Positions 26,171-38,072 of a stretch of 64,000 nucleotides of DNA are shown one piece after another. Where the stretch lies: positions 3,176,001-3,240,000 of the forward strand of contig NC_064437.1 in assembly GCF_023343835.1 (NCBI RefSeq). The letters are read 5' to 3'. Source of the DNA: Lagopus muta (Eukaryota > Chordata > Aves > Galliformes > Phasianidae). The position numbers were made by a program, and so were the translations under genes. Each line of letters begins with the position of its first letter. The first letter of the stretch is position 1. The notes under the pieces were generated by a model, which was not told the origin of the DNA, searched no databases, and was given only the letters and a program-made list of their open reading frames with translations.

Positions 26171-28254
26171 TGAAAGCCCTTAGCATCTGACATGGCGACG
26201 CTAATGGCAACATGCCACTACCGGGACTGCTGCAAGTCCCTTTTTCAGCTTTGTTTTATCATCACCTCTCACCTTTCCCACAGTGTCCACCTTTCAGGAC
26301 TTGTGGTTGGTGCTTTTGTATTTATCTCTCTATTAATTCTGCCATGCCATGGTTCCCATCTGGCATGAGACGCCGCACTGCAGGACTCATGTTTACAACA
26401 TATCACAGCACCACAACCAGCTCCAAAGCATCAATTCACATTACAGCTGGTCACCTCATCTTTGGCACCTTCCTGTGCCACCAACTTCAAAACCCCAAAA
26501 TCACTGGTGGCTGGGAGTTTAAAAACTTTGTGAGATGCTGCGGCTCCATTTATGCAGCAAAGCTGTGTATTGAAATATGAATTAGTACCGTGCGTATCGG
26601 CAGGGAGGACCATCTGCTGTGCTCAGCACCCGGGTTGGAAGCTGGTTGGCTGGCAGGACAGCATGTGTTTACAGAAAACCCTAACAGTTGTAAAGGAGCC
26701 ATTTAGGTTTATCGTGTCAATTCCTGTAAAACTCCACGAGGAGAGATTCCTTTCACAAACTTGCATAAAAAAGACAGATAGACTACTTTTGACCTCTCTG
26801 AAAACATGTGACAGTTGAGCTTGCTGCAGGGGTAAAATATCTAGAACGGCAAAAAAAAATCTTGTCATTTCCCCCTCTCATACATTAGACTCTTTGAGTA
26901 CAACATCCATTCATAGCTTGGTTCTTGCATTATAATTTAACTGCCTTTTATTTTCCTTCTGAGATTCAAATGCAGGAGTCGTACATGATTTTCATGCCGT
27001 ATTATGTGAGCCATTGTGAAAAAGCTGTCCAGAGTAATGGCTCCATTTCAAAATGATGCATGTGCCAAGATACAGAGATCATTTATTCTTCTTAAAAATG
27101 AAATGAGGATGGGATTAAAAATGTTGTGTTTTGCGTGTATGAGCAATATTCCTCTAATCAACCATTCCAAAGGTACTGCCTCCCCGTAGCTTCTCTGTCA
27201 TACAAATTATCCAAGGGAAGGCGTGTGTGAGCTCACCAAAGGTGCTCGTGGTGCTGCATAAACATCCATCTTACAGGGGCTGTGCAACTTGCAGAGTGCC
27301 TGGAGTTGTCTCACCTCTGTGCTAAGGACAGGGTAAAACCAAGCAGCCCTAGGGATGTTTCTGCATCAGGCTTTTAGTTCTATTTCCATGGAAGGAGGAA
27401 TTATTAAAAAGCAATCATAGTGAAAGTGCTGAAGTCCTGACTGTTGTGTAACTGCTGTATTACACAATCCACATGCATATGGAAGCAGAATAAAAAGGGA
27501 TTGTTCTCTGATGTCAAGCTGAGGCTCACGCCAAGCCCTTCAGTCGTGGTATCCCATGCGTGGCTGTGGCTGTTGAAATGGGAGAACAGAGAGCAGGCAG
27601 GTTTAGGGGCATCTCTGCATCAAATTGCAATGTGCAAATAGAAAAGAAATTTTAAAAAAAGATTGTAACTGATATCCTAAACATGAACATAGTGTGGTGG
27701 TAGTTCACAAAAGGCCCTATGGCTTACATTAGATAGCCAAGATTGGGTAGGGACAGGAGACTGGTGGGAAGAAGAGAAAATGATGCTTACCCTTAGCCAG
27801 GCACTGTGCTCCCTAAAATCTTCTCTCTGCATCACCTGTGAAGGAGCCTAAGGCTGCCTATTTTCAGGCTGTGTGCGGTGCCCTCCTGGGTCAGAGCAGA
27901 AAGGGAAGAGCATCACAAGCCGGCGTGTGGAAGATGACTCACCACGTTGTTTTCCACATTTAAAATATAACCCTGTGTTCTTGCCAATGTATCAATAGAG
28001 TCAGGCTCTCTCCCCTGCAGCATCTCATGTGTTTATATTTGTATATACACTACGTAATGCCTCAGCCAATAGATCTAGCCATCTTTTTTTCCAGTCTTCT
28101 TTATTTTATTTTCTACATTTTTGCTCCCAAATGGGCACTGAGAGACTGGAACTGCAGCACATCCAGTGCAGCTCATGTAAGCACGAGGTATCAGCAGTTT
28201 GACAGCAGTATATTGGGAACCATGATCCCATTTCAGGACTGGTCAAAACTGGTC

Positions 28255-28276
28255 AAAAAAAAAAAAAAAAAAAAAA
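28255..28276 (+). repeat. Poly(A) tract, A22
   Basis: An uninterrupted run of 22 A. It follows a short direct repeat (two copies of CTGGTCAAAA at 28239 and 28249). No processed pseudogene or SINE body was recognised upstream. Confidence 0.9.
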
Positions 28277-30611
28277 GGTTGATCTAACTGGGCTAAAAGC
28301 CAGCCCAACAGTGGCTTGTTGTCAATGAAACAGCTGGCAAAGCTGTACTGCGTGTTCATCTGTGAAGATTCTCTCACCTTCCATGGGGGCACAGTGTGTC
28401 CCCACCAGGGTTTAATGCTCCTCGTGGGTTTGGAGTTGGGAGGTTGAGTTGAGACAGTTGTGCAAAGCTCACAGTAAGGAAATAGGGCTGACAGCCCAGC
28501 TAAAACCTTCCCCAAAAAGCATCCTGACTCAAGGATTGCTTTCTTCTCAGAAAGTGGGGCATAAATATAGAGTTAATTGGGACCGGGATCTGTGGCAATA
28601 ACCTGTTTATGGGAAACCTCCTTTCCTGGTCCAGAAGAGCTGCAATCATGCTCTGCCATCTAAAATTTGTTGCTTTATTAAGGTTACATTCTCTGCTGAA
28701 AAAAAAAAAAGTGAATTAGTTTGATATGTTTATTGTCCTTTGTCAGGGCGGCCATATTTTTTCCCGCTTTGAAAATAGATGTTGCTGCTTCTATGTCCGT
28801 ATATTTATCCTTTCTTTTAGCTTTTTCATTACCGTTCCCTCTAATCATTTAATGAGGAGCGTTCAGGTTCCTGATGATTTAGAATTATGACTCACAGAGA
28901 CACTGGCAATATCTTTGCTGGAGTAACGCCGATCCTCTAAGTTGAAGACTTTAGATTGAAACCACATGTTCTTGCCGCCAGCTCCCATAACAACCCCTGC
29001 AGTTGTGTGACTGTCACCGGAATATAAACCATGGCCACTCTGTAACCCTCTGCAAACAAAAGCTGCAGTATTTAAATTGCAGTTATGCTCCCAAAAGTGC
29101 CTATTTTAATCATCGCCCCGCTTTACTCGGGAGATCTGCTCCCTCTGCACATTCCAAATATCTCTGCAGGTTTTTATAGACTGAAATGAGATTTTACTGC
29201 TTTCCACTGCTCGGCCCTACAACCAGACAGTGCGGGGTGGGTGCGCCAGATTTGTTCCAGACCTTCTGAGCAGAATGAGCTGAATTCCAGCCCTGCAGGA
29301 TGGGTGATGTGCCTGCCTGCTCCTGTCCCTGGGGTGTGTGGCATTGGGCAGGAAAGAAAGAAAGCCAAAACGCTGTGTTTTCCCTCACCTGCAAACCAGG
29401 TTGTTCTTTGCAAGGGGAAAAATCCCTGTGAGGCCCCTGGAGCTGGAAGGACTCTTGGTTTGCAGCTACCTGGATGCTGCCTGCTCTGGGAATGGGGGAG
29501 GAAATCAGGTTTAAAGAAATGGAATCGAACGCAGAAGCTGAAGACAGGAGAGTGCCACGTTTTTGTGTGCTTGCTGCATCAATATAAATAATATCCCATT
29601 TAGAAGCTTGAACGCACATTCTACATTTATGAAATGTAATATATGTATTTTGCTCCTGTGAAAAAAAACTCGCATTACAGTGTTGGGAATGTTACTCTGA
29701 TATATGTGTACTCAAAATAAATGTTGGTAGGATAGGACCTAATTCATTTTAGATGGTTTTATTAGGCGTCTCCTAACAAATCCCAGAGTATGTAAATGAA
29801 ATATAACGGTACGTACATATTCATCAGTCTGTTCTTGGAATTAAATATGAGCGCTGTGACATTTGGTTTTCAGGAATGACTAATTAACATGTGTGCAGGA
29901 TGTTCTCATCTTCCTGCTTTGGAGTCCCAGAGTCAGGGAAAAGCAGACAAAACATATTTCCACTCTTTCTGTCGTAGTTTGCAAAGCAGAAAGCCTTGCA
30001 CAACAGCCAAGAACTTCTTCAGCTTTTTTTGTACCTGTTTGGTGCTGACACAGGGCTCCTTCTTGAGCGTCGCCTTTGTTAAATGTCACCTCTTCTGTGC
30101 CAAAGCTGGAAGTGCATACAATACAACCCGCTTTGTGTCTGGTCACAGAGCAGGTGAGCAGCAGAATGGCCTCTGGAGTCAGTGATGCTTTACCTCCAGG
30201 CTGCAGAATTGGGCTGAGATAGGGCTGCTGCCCGTGCTGTGTGGGGTGGTTGCTGCAGGGATGTTTGGGTTTGATTGATTTGATGCTGTGTTGGGGAGCA
30301 CCAGGATTAACCACGCTGTTGTGAAAGCCCTGAGGAAAGCTTACTTTTGTTTGCAGCAGTCCTGGCCACCATCACTTTTGTGCCAGAGCAAAGTGTGTGT
30401 GGGGCAGTGCTTTCTGTAGCAGAAAAAAATAAGTTAAGAAAAAAGAAGCAGACTTGATTTCTGTTTGAAGCAGGGAGGGCCGGCACCACGCTGCCCCATC
30501 TGAGCATCCCGGAGGAGCTGAGCAGAACAAATCCCAGCAGGAACACACAAACCCCTATTATAGCGCTTATAAAGCTTCCCATTGAATGCAAGCAGGTAGG
30601 TGGGAAGGGCC

Positions 30612-30649
30612 CTTTTATTTCTTTTCTTTTTTTTTTTTTTTTTTTTCCC
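30612..30649 (+). repeat. T-rich tract with T20 run
   Basis: TTTTATTTCTTTTC followed by T20 (30627-30646) and CCC. Simple sequence. Confidence 0.9.
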
Positions 30650-33207
30650 TTTCTCAAAGCTCACTCCCTGCCTTTCATGCAGCCAGGATCAAAGGCATGC
30701 CGCAGGCATCACTGCCCACCCCATAAAGTCCTCTGCACCCCCCCAGAGGAGCCGGGCTGCTCAGGAGCATTCAGGAAGACTTCAGTCCTGAAGTCCTTTC
30801 AGACTTTCTGGGCTGTGGGTGGCAAATCATGCACCCACTTCACTGGAAATGAGCTCCTTCAGCTGGCTGGGGACAATTTTGGGGGTAGTTTGGTGAGATT
30901 CTTGGTGTGGTTTTGTTTTTGGCAATGGTTCATGAAGCAGTAGGTTGTTATTGCTGTCAGTGTTTCAACTTGAAGCCCCCCTCCCCTTGCAATAATCCTT
31001 CATCCTCACTCCCCAAAGAGTGAAATCCCCCTGCCTGACCCTGTGCTGGGTTCCAGCAGGTCTGCCCTCACTCTGCTGCTGCAAACACTTGGGTTGGAGC
31101 CATTTTGATGTCAGAGAGACACAACTGGGACTGAGTCATCCCCGCTTCTTTTTCAGTCATCTTCATTAACTCTTGCAAGCTGCAGCCATGGATGCAGCAC
31201 TCTGGAGTGATGCACGGGATGCTGATGCTGGGTAAAAGCACAGTTCTTGCAATCTTTCCCAGCACTGCTGCTTTTCAGCTGCTACAAGTCAAAACTTACT
31301 GGGCTGTGCTGTGGCATTTTTTTTTTCCCCCCAAAAAAGCTGTTTCCTATGTATTTTACTGACAAAAGCCCAAAGCTTCCTTTCCGTGCTTTATTTTCTT
31401 TCTCCTCCGAAATGATCGTTAGACAAAAGCAGTTTTGCTGCTGGTTAATCAAGAGAGTGATGTGGCCTTGCATTTTAATCCTAAACCAATTAGCAGGATT
31501 TGACATCATGCCATTAGACTGCTTGAAACAAAAATCAAGGACAGCATAATGCCGCTAGAAAAGAACAATAACCATCAGCTCTGCCCTGTCAAAGGGGAAG
31601 GAAGAAATTTGGCTGCGTGTGTAATTTCCAAGCGATCCCTCCAACCTGAGCATTCAAATGAGGGAGCTAAATAATAATGAGTGGGAAAACGTTGAATCTC
31701 TAATCGCATTGCCCCAAACCGGACCGGTTCTGAAAGCAGAAATCACTATTTCTGCTCATGAGATGACACAGATCGGGTTGCTTTTTCTCCCATCCTGAGG
31801 TCTGTGCTGTGTTTTATTCATCCTGAGTTCCGTGCATGGCTCTGCGGGGAGGTTGCACACGCGGTGGCAGCAATGCAGATGCACAGCGAGCGACCCAACA
31901 TTTGGCCTCCCCATGAAACAACTCCCTGGGCACAAAAACCTTTCTCTTTGTCCGACGATAATCAAAGAACGAAACACCTCTTAGCAACCGTATTTTGCCG
32001 CGGGGCTGATCCTACAGCAGCAGTGCCGGTGCCAAGGTTGGAGCTGGGCAGCAGTAAGCTGCCTGCAGGCAGGAATAAGCCTCAGGAAGGTGCATGGGGA
32101 GAGGAGAACACATCCAGGCCCTGCAATGAGCTCCCGCACCCCAGCACATCGGGGCACAGTGCCTGCTGGGGCTGGCAGCAGAGAGCCAGAGCAGAGCGGA
32201 ACCCGGCGCCTCGTAGAGCAGGCATATGGCCGGGCTGCAAATGGATGGGTTTATGTCCCAGGCAGTGTTTTCGTTGATATTTATTTTGATTTAATTTGGC
32301 TAATGTACAGGGCTAAAAAACGAAAACGCCCCGTGCTCCTCAGCATCTGATGGGGAGCTGAATGCGTTTGGAAATTAGTATTCACACATAGGCAGCGATC
32401 TGTGAGGTCTGCCCAGCAACTGTGCTTGAAAATCATGAGTCACCCCATGTAAATCAGGAGATGACCCTCAGAGCAGCAGGTTTTTGAAAATATTCAATTC
32501 TTTCTATGAACATTAGGGTTTCTTGAGTTTCTTCTTCAGCCTTTTGCCAATTGCTTAATTTTCCTTGTAATAAAATTGTAGCTTCCCACACCCTCAAAAT
32601 TCCTCAGAGAGAGGGAGTTTAAAAAAGAATTCAAAGATGATGAGATTTAGGATAAAATAGTGGGAGACAGCAATTCCTTCCCCTGGCTTGGAGAAGCTGA
32701 GGCAGAGCTGGGGAGGGCTGGGAGCAATGGTTACTGATGGCAGCTGTAGTTTGAGAGACCAAGCAGCAAACCTCTGCCCAACACCTCCAAACTTGGGCAA
32801 GTGGCAGAGCTCTTCCTATCTTGCAGCTGCAAGAGGGATAAAAACATTCCATTTACTCCACAGAAGTAAATGCCTTTAAAATAGAGGGGCCACAGCAATG
32901 GCAGAGTTGTGCATAGACTTTGCTGTCTTCAGAGTACCACAGATCTTTCTCAACTCATCTCTGGATAGAAGCACATTCTCCCCACATTGTCCAGCCCCAT
33001 CCCCCAGCTCAATTTGGCCATCATGGCAATGACAGGAGTTGCAGGGGGCTTTTGGGGCTTTGTGGCAGCAAAACGTTTGTCCTGGAGATTTGGGCTGAAT
33101 CCAACACATCCAAGCAGTGCTCAGAGCAGTGATTTGGACAGTTCTGCAGGGAAATCGGGACCTAACAAACAGAACAGCTAAACGGAGGACAAGAAGCAGC
33201 AGAAAGA

Positions 33208-33247
33208 GAAACCATTTCTATTAAACCATGAAACCATTTATATTAAA
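33208..33247 (+). repeat. 18-bp tandem duplication with one mismatch
   Basis: GAAACCATTTCTATTAAA (33208-33225) recurs as GAAACCATTTATATTAAA (33230-33247) with a period of 22 bp. Confidence 0.88.
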
Positions 33248-35119
33248 ATAATCATATTTGTATTTTTTTTCACTTCTACTGTTATCAAGTATAAGTTTGA
33301 AGATCACAACACCTGTAAGAAAATAACTGCCTCAGAAAACAAACCCCTTTTTTTTTCCTTTTCTAATCATGCAGCTGTCCATTCCTGGTTTCCACCTCCT
33401 GAGTCACTCTCCTTAGATGTGCTTCAATTTTATGTGCATCCACCTTCATTCAAATTGATTCCTTTTGATCTTGGCATCATGTCTATAAGCAAACAGGGAT
33501 GAAACAGCATCCTGTGAGTTCCGCTGTACCTGGAGGACCAGGTCATGACAGGAAACCCCAAGTCATCTCCTGGAGCCAGTTCTGAGCTGCAGCTCAAGCA
33601 ACACAACAGTCCTTGTGTGCGTGATAGCTTTTTTAATAGCCAAGCGGTTATCGTAATTGTGTTTGTAATATCAAGGGTGCATTATCACACCAAGTGATGG
33701 TGACCATTCAATAGTTACAAGAAGCACTAATTAAAAAGGAAGTTCTCCTGTCCTAGCAGTGTTCCCTAATCCCCATTATGGAAATTGGTTAAGCCAAGAG
33801 AATGTTTCCTTTATAGTTTGAGCTCTTCAGAAAGCCTTTGATGTCCTAAGCCAAAGCAAAGACCCATCAGGATCTGAGAGACGTACTTGGGTCCCCCGTG
33901 CCAGCTTTTCACTTACTTCTGTCATTTAATTTCCCACGTAATATGAGAAAAGTCTCAGCCAACATCTTCATTTTCATTCATTAGTGAAATCATCGCAATA
34001 ATACAACTCCGTGCTTAGCTCCCTCAGAGGGACTTGGGAGGTGTCTGTCACTGCTGGGTGCATATATGAACAGCTCCCCATCCAAAAATGAATGGTTAGA
34101 AAAGTTCCTGAATATTGAAAAGGTCAAAGCACTACAGGACCATTATTACCACTCAGAGCTACACGAGGCATAAAAATCACATGAGTGGGAAAGGTGGAAG
34201 AGGCAGCTGGCTCCCTGGGTAACGCTGGGGCTGCATCTCTCTCCAGGCTCAACAGTAGCTCTTCTCACTCCTCCCTGTTTGTTTTTCCCCTCAAGAAGAG
34301 GTCATTTTGTGTTGTGCCTGAAGGCACTTTGTGCATCCGCTGTTATGCCGTCCTCTACAGCTTTAATCTGCATAGGTGAGCTGCATCCCTAAAGAGTTTA
34401 AAAGCTGATAGAATGAGAGCACAACAAAATTACCACAGCTCTCTGTTCTAGGAGGGGGGGAAAAAAATGTCCTGAAGAGCTCTCTTTATTAATATGAGAT
34501 GGCAAATATTTTTTCCTGTTTATTAAATCATATGAAAGGTTAATTATGGTTAGCGACTGTGGGTAGAAAACAATTCTTGGAAGATGCTTTTGTAACAACA
34601 GGTTGGCAGTATGCAGAAGCCATCTGCTTCCTGCAAATGTTAAGGTACAATCTCAAACTTGTGAGGTTAAAAATTACAGATTGCATAGTAGTTTGGTAGA
34701 AGGAAAATCCATGTTGTGTTGATGTAAAGTTACTCGGTCTCCTTGACACGCAGCCTGGAAGGAGTGCCAAGTTCCCAAAGGACAGTTCTTGGCTGGAGAG
34801 GACTTTCATGTGGGGCATTCTGTGCTCACGACGGCGGTCTGCTGAGTTAATTCAGCCAGTTTTGCACTGTGATTTGTTTTTCTAAAGCAGGAATTGGTTT
34901 CAAATCCCAACCCGGGAAGAAGAGCGGACTGTGGATATAATACGGGCTCCTTTTATGCACAGAATCCAGCTCCTTCCACAAAAGAGACTAAAACGCTGCT
35001 CTCCTTGTCAAGGTGCTGTGCTCCTGGAACTTGTTGCTTCAGTCTGCAATGTGAAAATGTAGCTGCAGTGGGAAAATCTTTGAGGAAAGGATTATGTGTT
35101 TTAAAAGGAAGAGCGATCT

Positions 35120-35255
35120 CCCTCCTCTTCTACAGCAAGCTGGGCAGAAAGACATCAGGCAATTTGTCCAAGAGTGTGTGGGAGGCTGTGGCTGATGGAA
35201 TTAAACCCAGACTTTTCAGATCACATTTAAGTGCCTTAACCACAAAACCATTCTT
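35120..35255 (-). repeat. Ancient tRNA-derived SINE (MIR-like / CORE-SINE)
   Basis: Read on the minus strand, a head with GTGGTTAAGGCAC (complement 35231-35243) is followed about 25 bp later by the B-box-like GGTTTAATTCC (complement 35197-35207). A body then follows with CTTGGACAAATTGCCTGATG and TTTCTGCCC, which parallels the CTTGGGCAAGTTACTTAACC and TCTGTGCCTC of MIR. The order and spacing match the MIR layout of tRNA head then CORE region. It is highly diverged, as expected for a copy predating the bird-mammal split. The exact family is uncertain. Confidence 0.55.
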
Positions 35256-35874
35256 CCTCTCTGTGGATCAGCTACTGTAACTTCAGCAGTTGGGCTGGGT
35301 TTGCAAACATGTTGATCTTCTTCCAGGGACCGAGTTTAATTGTGCTGAATTTTCCCCTTCCGCAGCGAGCATCGTGTGGTTCTTCCTGCCTGTAGCCAGC
35401 ACTGCCCAAACTGAGCTGCCCACCAGCAGAAGGAGGAGGGATGGGTCCTCTCCAGGTTCTCCTCAGCCAAACAGGGAGAAATTCTCTTTTTTCCAGAACC
35501 TGAACCTAGCGCAATGCCATGTCAATACCAGCCGCTCTCCTGCTTTCCTAATTCTCACAGTAACTTCACTTCCAATTCATGCAGGCAACAGAGACACTGA
35601 ATTATTTACTATGCAATAAAATATTTCCCTGTCTCATTTCTAGACTTTCTACCCTGAGCAATGTTTTCAAGGATTTGTTTGCATACAGGGGCTTTTCCTC
35701 CAGCATATGACTTTTTAATACTTTCCAGATAGACAACTTCTTTTTCTAAAGCACGTTGTAAAGCGTTTGCATCTTCCACTGGTGCCCTCCTCTGTTATCT
35801 TCTATTTCTGGGCTGGAATCATTGATGGGGAGGAAGGAGCCAGCACCACTCCTCTGCCTGCCACCCAACTCCAT
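35256..35874. other. Intergenic DNA
   Basis: No gene or further repeat recognised. An AATAAA word lies at 35616-35621, after a frame of 109 codons that matches nothing known. Confidence 0.4.
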
Positions 35875-36005
35875 GCCCCATCCCTGAAGGTGCCTAAGGC
35901 CAGGTAGGATGGGCCCCTGGGCAGCCACATTTGGTGGGGGGCAACTCTGCCCATGTCAGGGGTTGAAACCTCCAGTCCAACCATTCTATGATCCTATGAT
36001 TCAAT
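35875..36005 (+). mobile_element. CR1 LINE 3'-end fragment with internal deletion
   Basis: ATCCCTGAAGGTGCCTAAGG, CCAGGTAGGATGGG, CCTGGGCAGCC and the terminal CTATGATCCTATGATTC identify a + strand CR1 tail. The usual block reading about TGGACTAGATGACCTTTAAGGTCC is missing between GGGGTTGAAACCTCCAGT and CCAACCATTC, so a deletion of roughly 25-30 bp is inferred. Confidence 0.88.
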
Positions 36006-37527
36006 GCTCCGAGCTCTTCAAGGAAACCAAGTGTGGGTAATACCAGCAACGCTAGAATGGACTTCCTGGAGCTCTCCATAAGAGTTGGCCCCACAAGCAG
36101 TGAGGAGCACAGAGAAATTAGGGGTGAAATATTTCAGTCCCGCCAAAGGGATTTGGATGCCCAACATTCATTAGAATGAGTAACAATTCCCAGTCCTCAT
36201 CAAATGGCCAGAGCCCAAATGGCTACATGAGCCTGAAACCATCTTGGTTAATGCATGGACACTTAAGCCACAGCATCTGACTTCACTTATATTTTAATTC
36301 CAGAAAACTTGGTTGATAATATCCAATGAAATACCCACATCCCCTCCTCTCTGCACCCATTACAGCACATTGGGCCGGTGCTTGCCAGCTCGGCTATCAG
36401 GGGAAGGTGATGAAGGTAGTTAATTTGTTTGCAAGTTGGTGAATGATGTAAAAGGTTCACCGTCCATCATCATAAAGACTCTCAAAAAAAAGAGACAAAT
36501 GGTTCTTCCTCCCATTTTGCCTGCGTTACAGGGGGACATTTGAAACTGAGGGAAAGTTCAGCCCAGCCATATGTACAGAGGGCTGCACACAAATCACAGC
36601 TGCAGCTAATTGGATCCAGAGATCTAATTGGTCCCTGCTGGCTGGCCAGCACTACATGCAGGGTCATTGCACTGGGGCAGCCCCAGCACCTTTTGCTGTC
36701 CCTGACCTGCAGATGGGGCAAAGCTGTGTTGAGCAACAGCTGTGGGGCTGCACTGGGGAGAATGTAGGCATAAAATAACATAAACATAAAATAACATAAA
36801 ATACCTCCAGGTGGTCCCTCCAATTAATACCTCTCCCAGAAAATTCCTTACACCAAAGCACAGAGATATCCCCAATTAGGAAGTTTCCCACATCCCCTTC
36901 CTTCCAAAAGTGTTTTGCAAGTTCCTGGACTGTGCTAAGGACGTTGGTCCTTTTTAACTCTTTTTGGATCATCACACATGAGCCATTCCAACAACTTGGG
37001 GCATGGATGCTCCCAAAGTACACAGAGAAAGAGGACCCGACAAGTGGGGAAGAGAGCCCACAAGTTCGGTCTGAATGGTGCTGAGCAGCCCTGAGAAGGC
37101 TCCAACTCTTCTTACTTTATGCAAATCTCCTCCGCCAGTCCTAATTTTAATAAAGGTGATTAATTGTTGCACCGCGGACAAGGACAGTTATTCCCTGACT
37201 TATGCCACAGCGTTTATTGAAGCTGTATCCTTAAATGAATTACTACAGGGATCATTAAATTTTGACTTAAATTGGACATAGTAAGCTCATTTGAAAAATA
37301 AAAAGCTTAGCAAGTTATATATAAACTAGAGGAAAAATGAATCTCCACAAACTCTCCACCATCCCCTTTTCAAGCAGTGACTTAAAGGGCAGATTGGAGT
37401 TTTAATTTGCAAGGCTACTTTTGATGAGAGAAGTTTGATTGCATTTGGTCAAATCCTAATCGAATTTTTGCTCAACATTTGGTGCTTTTGATTCATCCGA
37501 CTCAACAAAGAGAAATATAAATAACAT
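36006..37527. other. Intergenic DNA
   Basis: It contains a perfect 16-bp tandem duplication (36769-36800). The segment 37100-37310 has an octamer-like ATGCAAAT, TAATTG and TTTAATAAAG words, no repeat, and the appearance of conserved non-coding DNA (inference). No gene recognised. Confidence 0.45.
36769..36800 (+). repeat. Perfect 16-bp tandem duplication
   Basis: CATAAAATAACATAAA occurs twice head to tail without mismatch (36769-36784, 36785-36800). It is probably a recent slippage event. Confidence 0.93.
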
Positions 37528-37572
37528 GGAATCATAGAAGAATATCTTGAGTTGGAAGGGACCCATAAGAAG
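37528..37572 (-). mobile_element. CR1 LINE 3' terminal remnant
   Basis: GGAATCATAGAAGAAT, then GAGTTGGAAGGGACCC: the last 45 bp or so of a minus-strand CR1. The rest is missing or unrecognisable. Confidence 0.75.
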
Positions 37573-38030
37573 CATGTGTAAGGATACATATTATGTGCAT
37601 TATTTGGGTTCTGCACAGCCATTGCTCCCCACATATGGGGCTGCAGTCCCCTGTGCAGCGCTGTGGGACTCAGTGAGATGCTCACATTGCCCTGCAATAG
37701 GTAAGGATGGCTTTTGAGGACAAAGAGGGCACACTGGAAAGGCTGCTCTCAAACGCCTGCCCCACGTGCTGCTCCTTGAGACCCCATCCCTGGCTCTCCA
37801 TCCTCCACGCCTCTCTGTATTTTAATTAAAAATCTTAATTAATTTTTCACTTGTGTCAACATTTCTTTCGGCGCAGCTATCAATGACTGACATATCTCTT
37901 GGGGTGTTTTGCTAGAGAAGGGAAGAATGCTCTTTTTATATCACCATTATGCAACAAACTCAAAAGGGCTGCAGTTCACCCTGGATCTTTAAAGAAATGC
38001 ACAATAAATGCATGAACCAACGTAAGCCCA

Positions 38031-38072
38031 AGGAAAAGGAAAAGGAGGAAAAAAAAGAAGAAAAAAAAAAAA
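38031..38072 (+). repeat. Purine-rich A/G tract
   Basis: Forty-two bases of only A and G (AGGAAAAGGAAAAGGAGG-like, then A-runs), ending in A12. Simple sequence. Confidence 0.85.

Larger units (their letters stand above)
26171..35119. other. Intergenic DNA, longest stretch without a recent transposon
   Basis: No gene recognised over about 9 kb. Simple tracts lie at 28255-28276 and 30612-30649, and an 18-bp duplication at 33208-33247. Segments 26880-27190, 28740-29190 and 31380-31730 lack repeats, are moderately AT-rich with retained CpGs, and resemble conserved non-coding elements. This is inferred from texture only. The segment 31820-32340 is richer in GC and CpG but not dense enough for a CpG island by eye. 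Confidence 0.45.

Noticed and set aside
28027..28276. A22 run considered as the tail of a processed pseudogene or SINE
   Set aside because: No gene-like or SINE-like body precedes it and no flanking target duplication was seen.
34889..34908. GGTTTCAAATCCCAACC resembling a tRNA T-arm
   Set aside because: An extra base in the loop and no matching acceptor, D or anticodon arm around it.
36605..36632. CTAATTGG repeated 18 bp apart around GATCCAGAGATC
   Set aside because: Only an 8-bp repeat; expected by chance in a window of this size.
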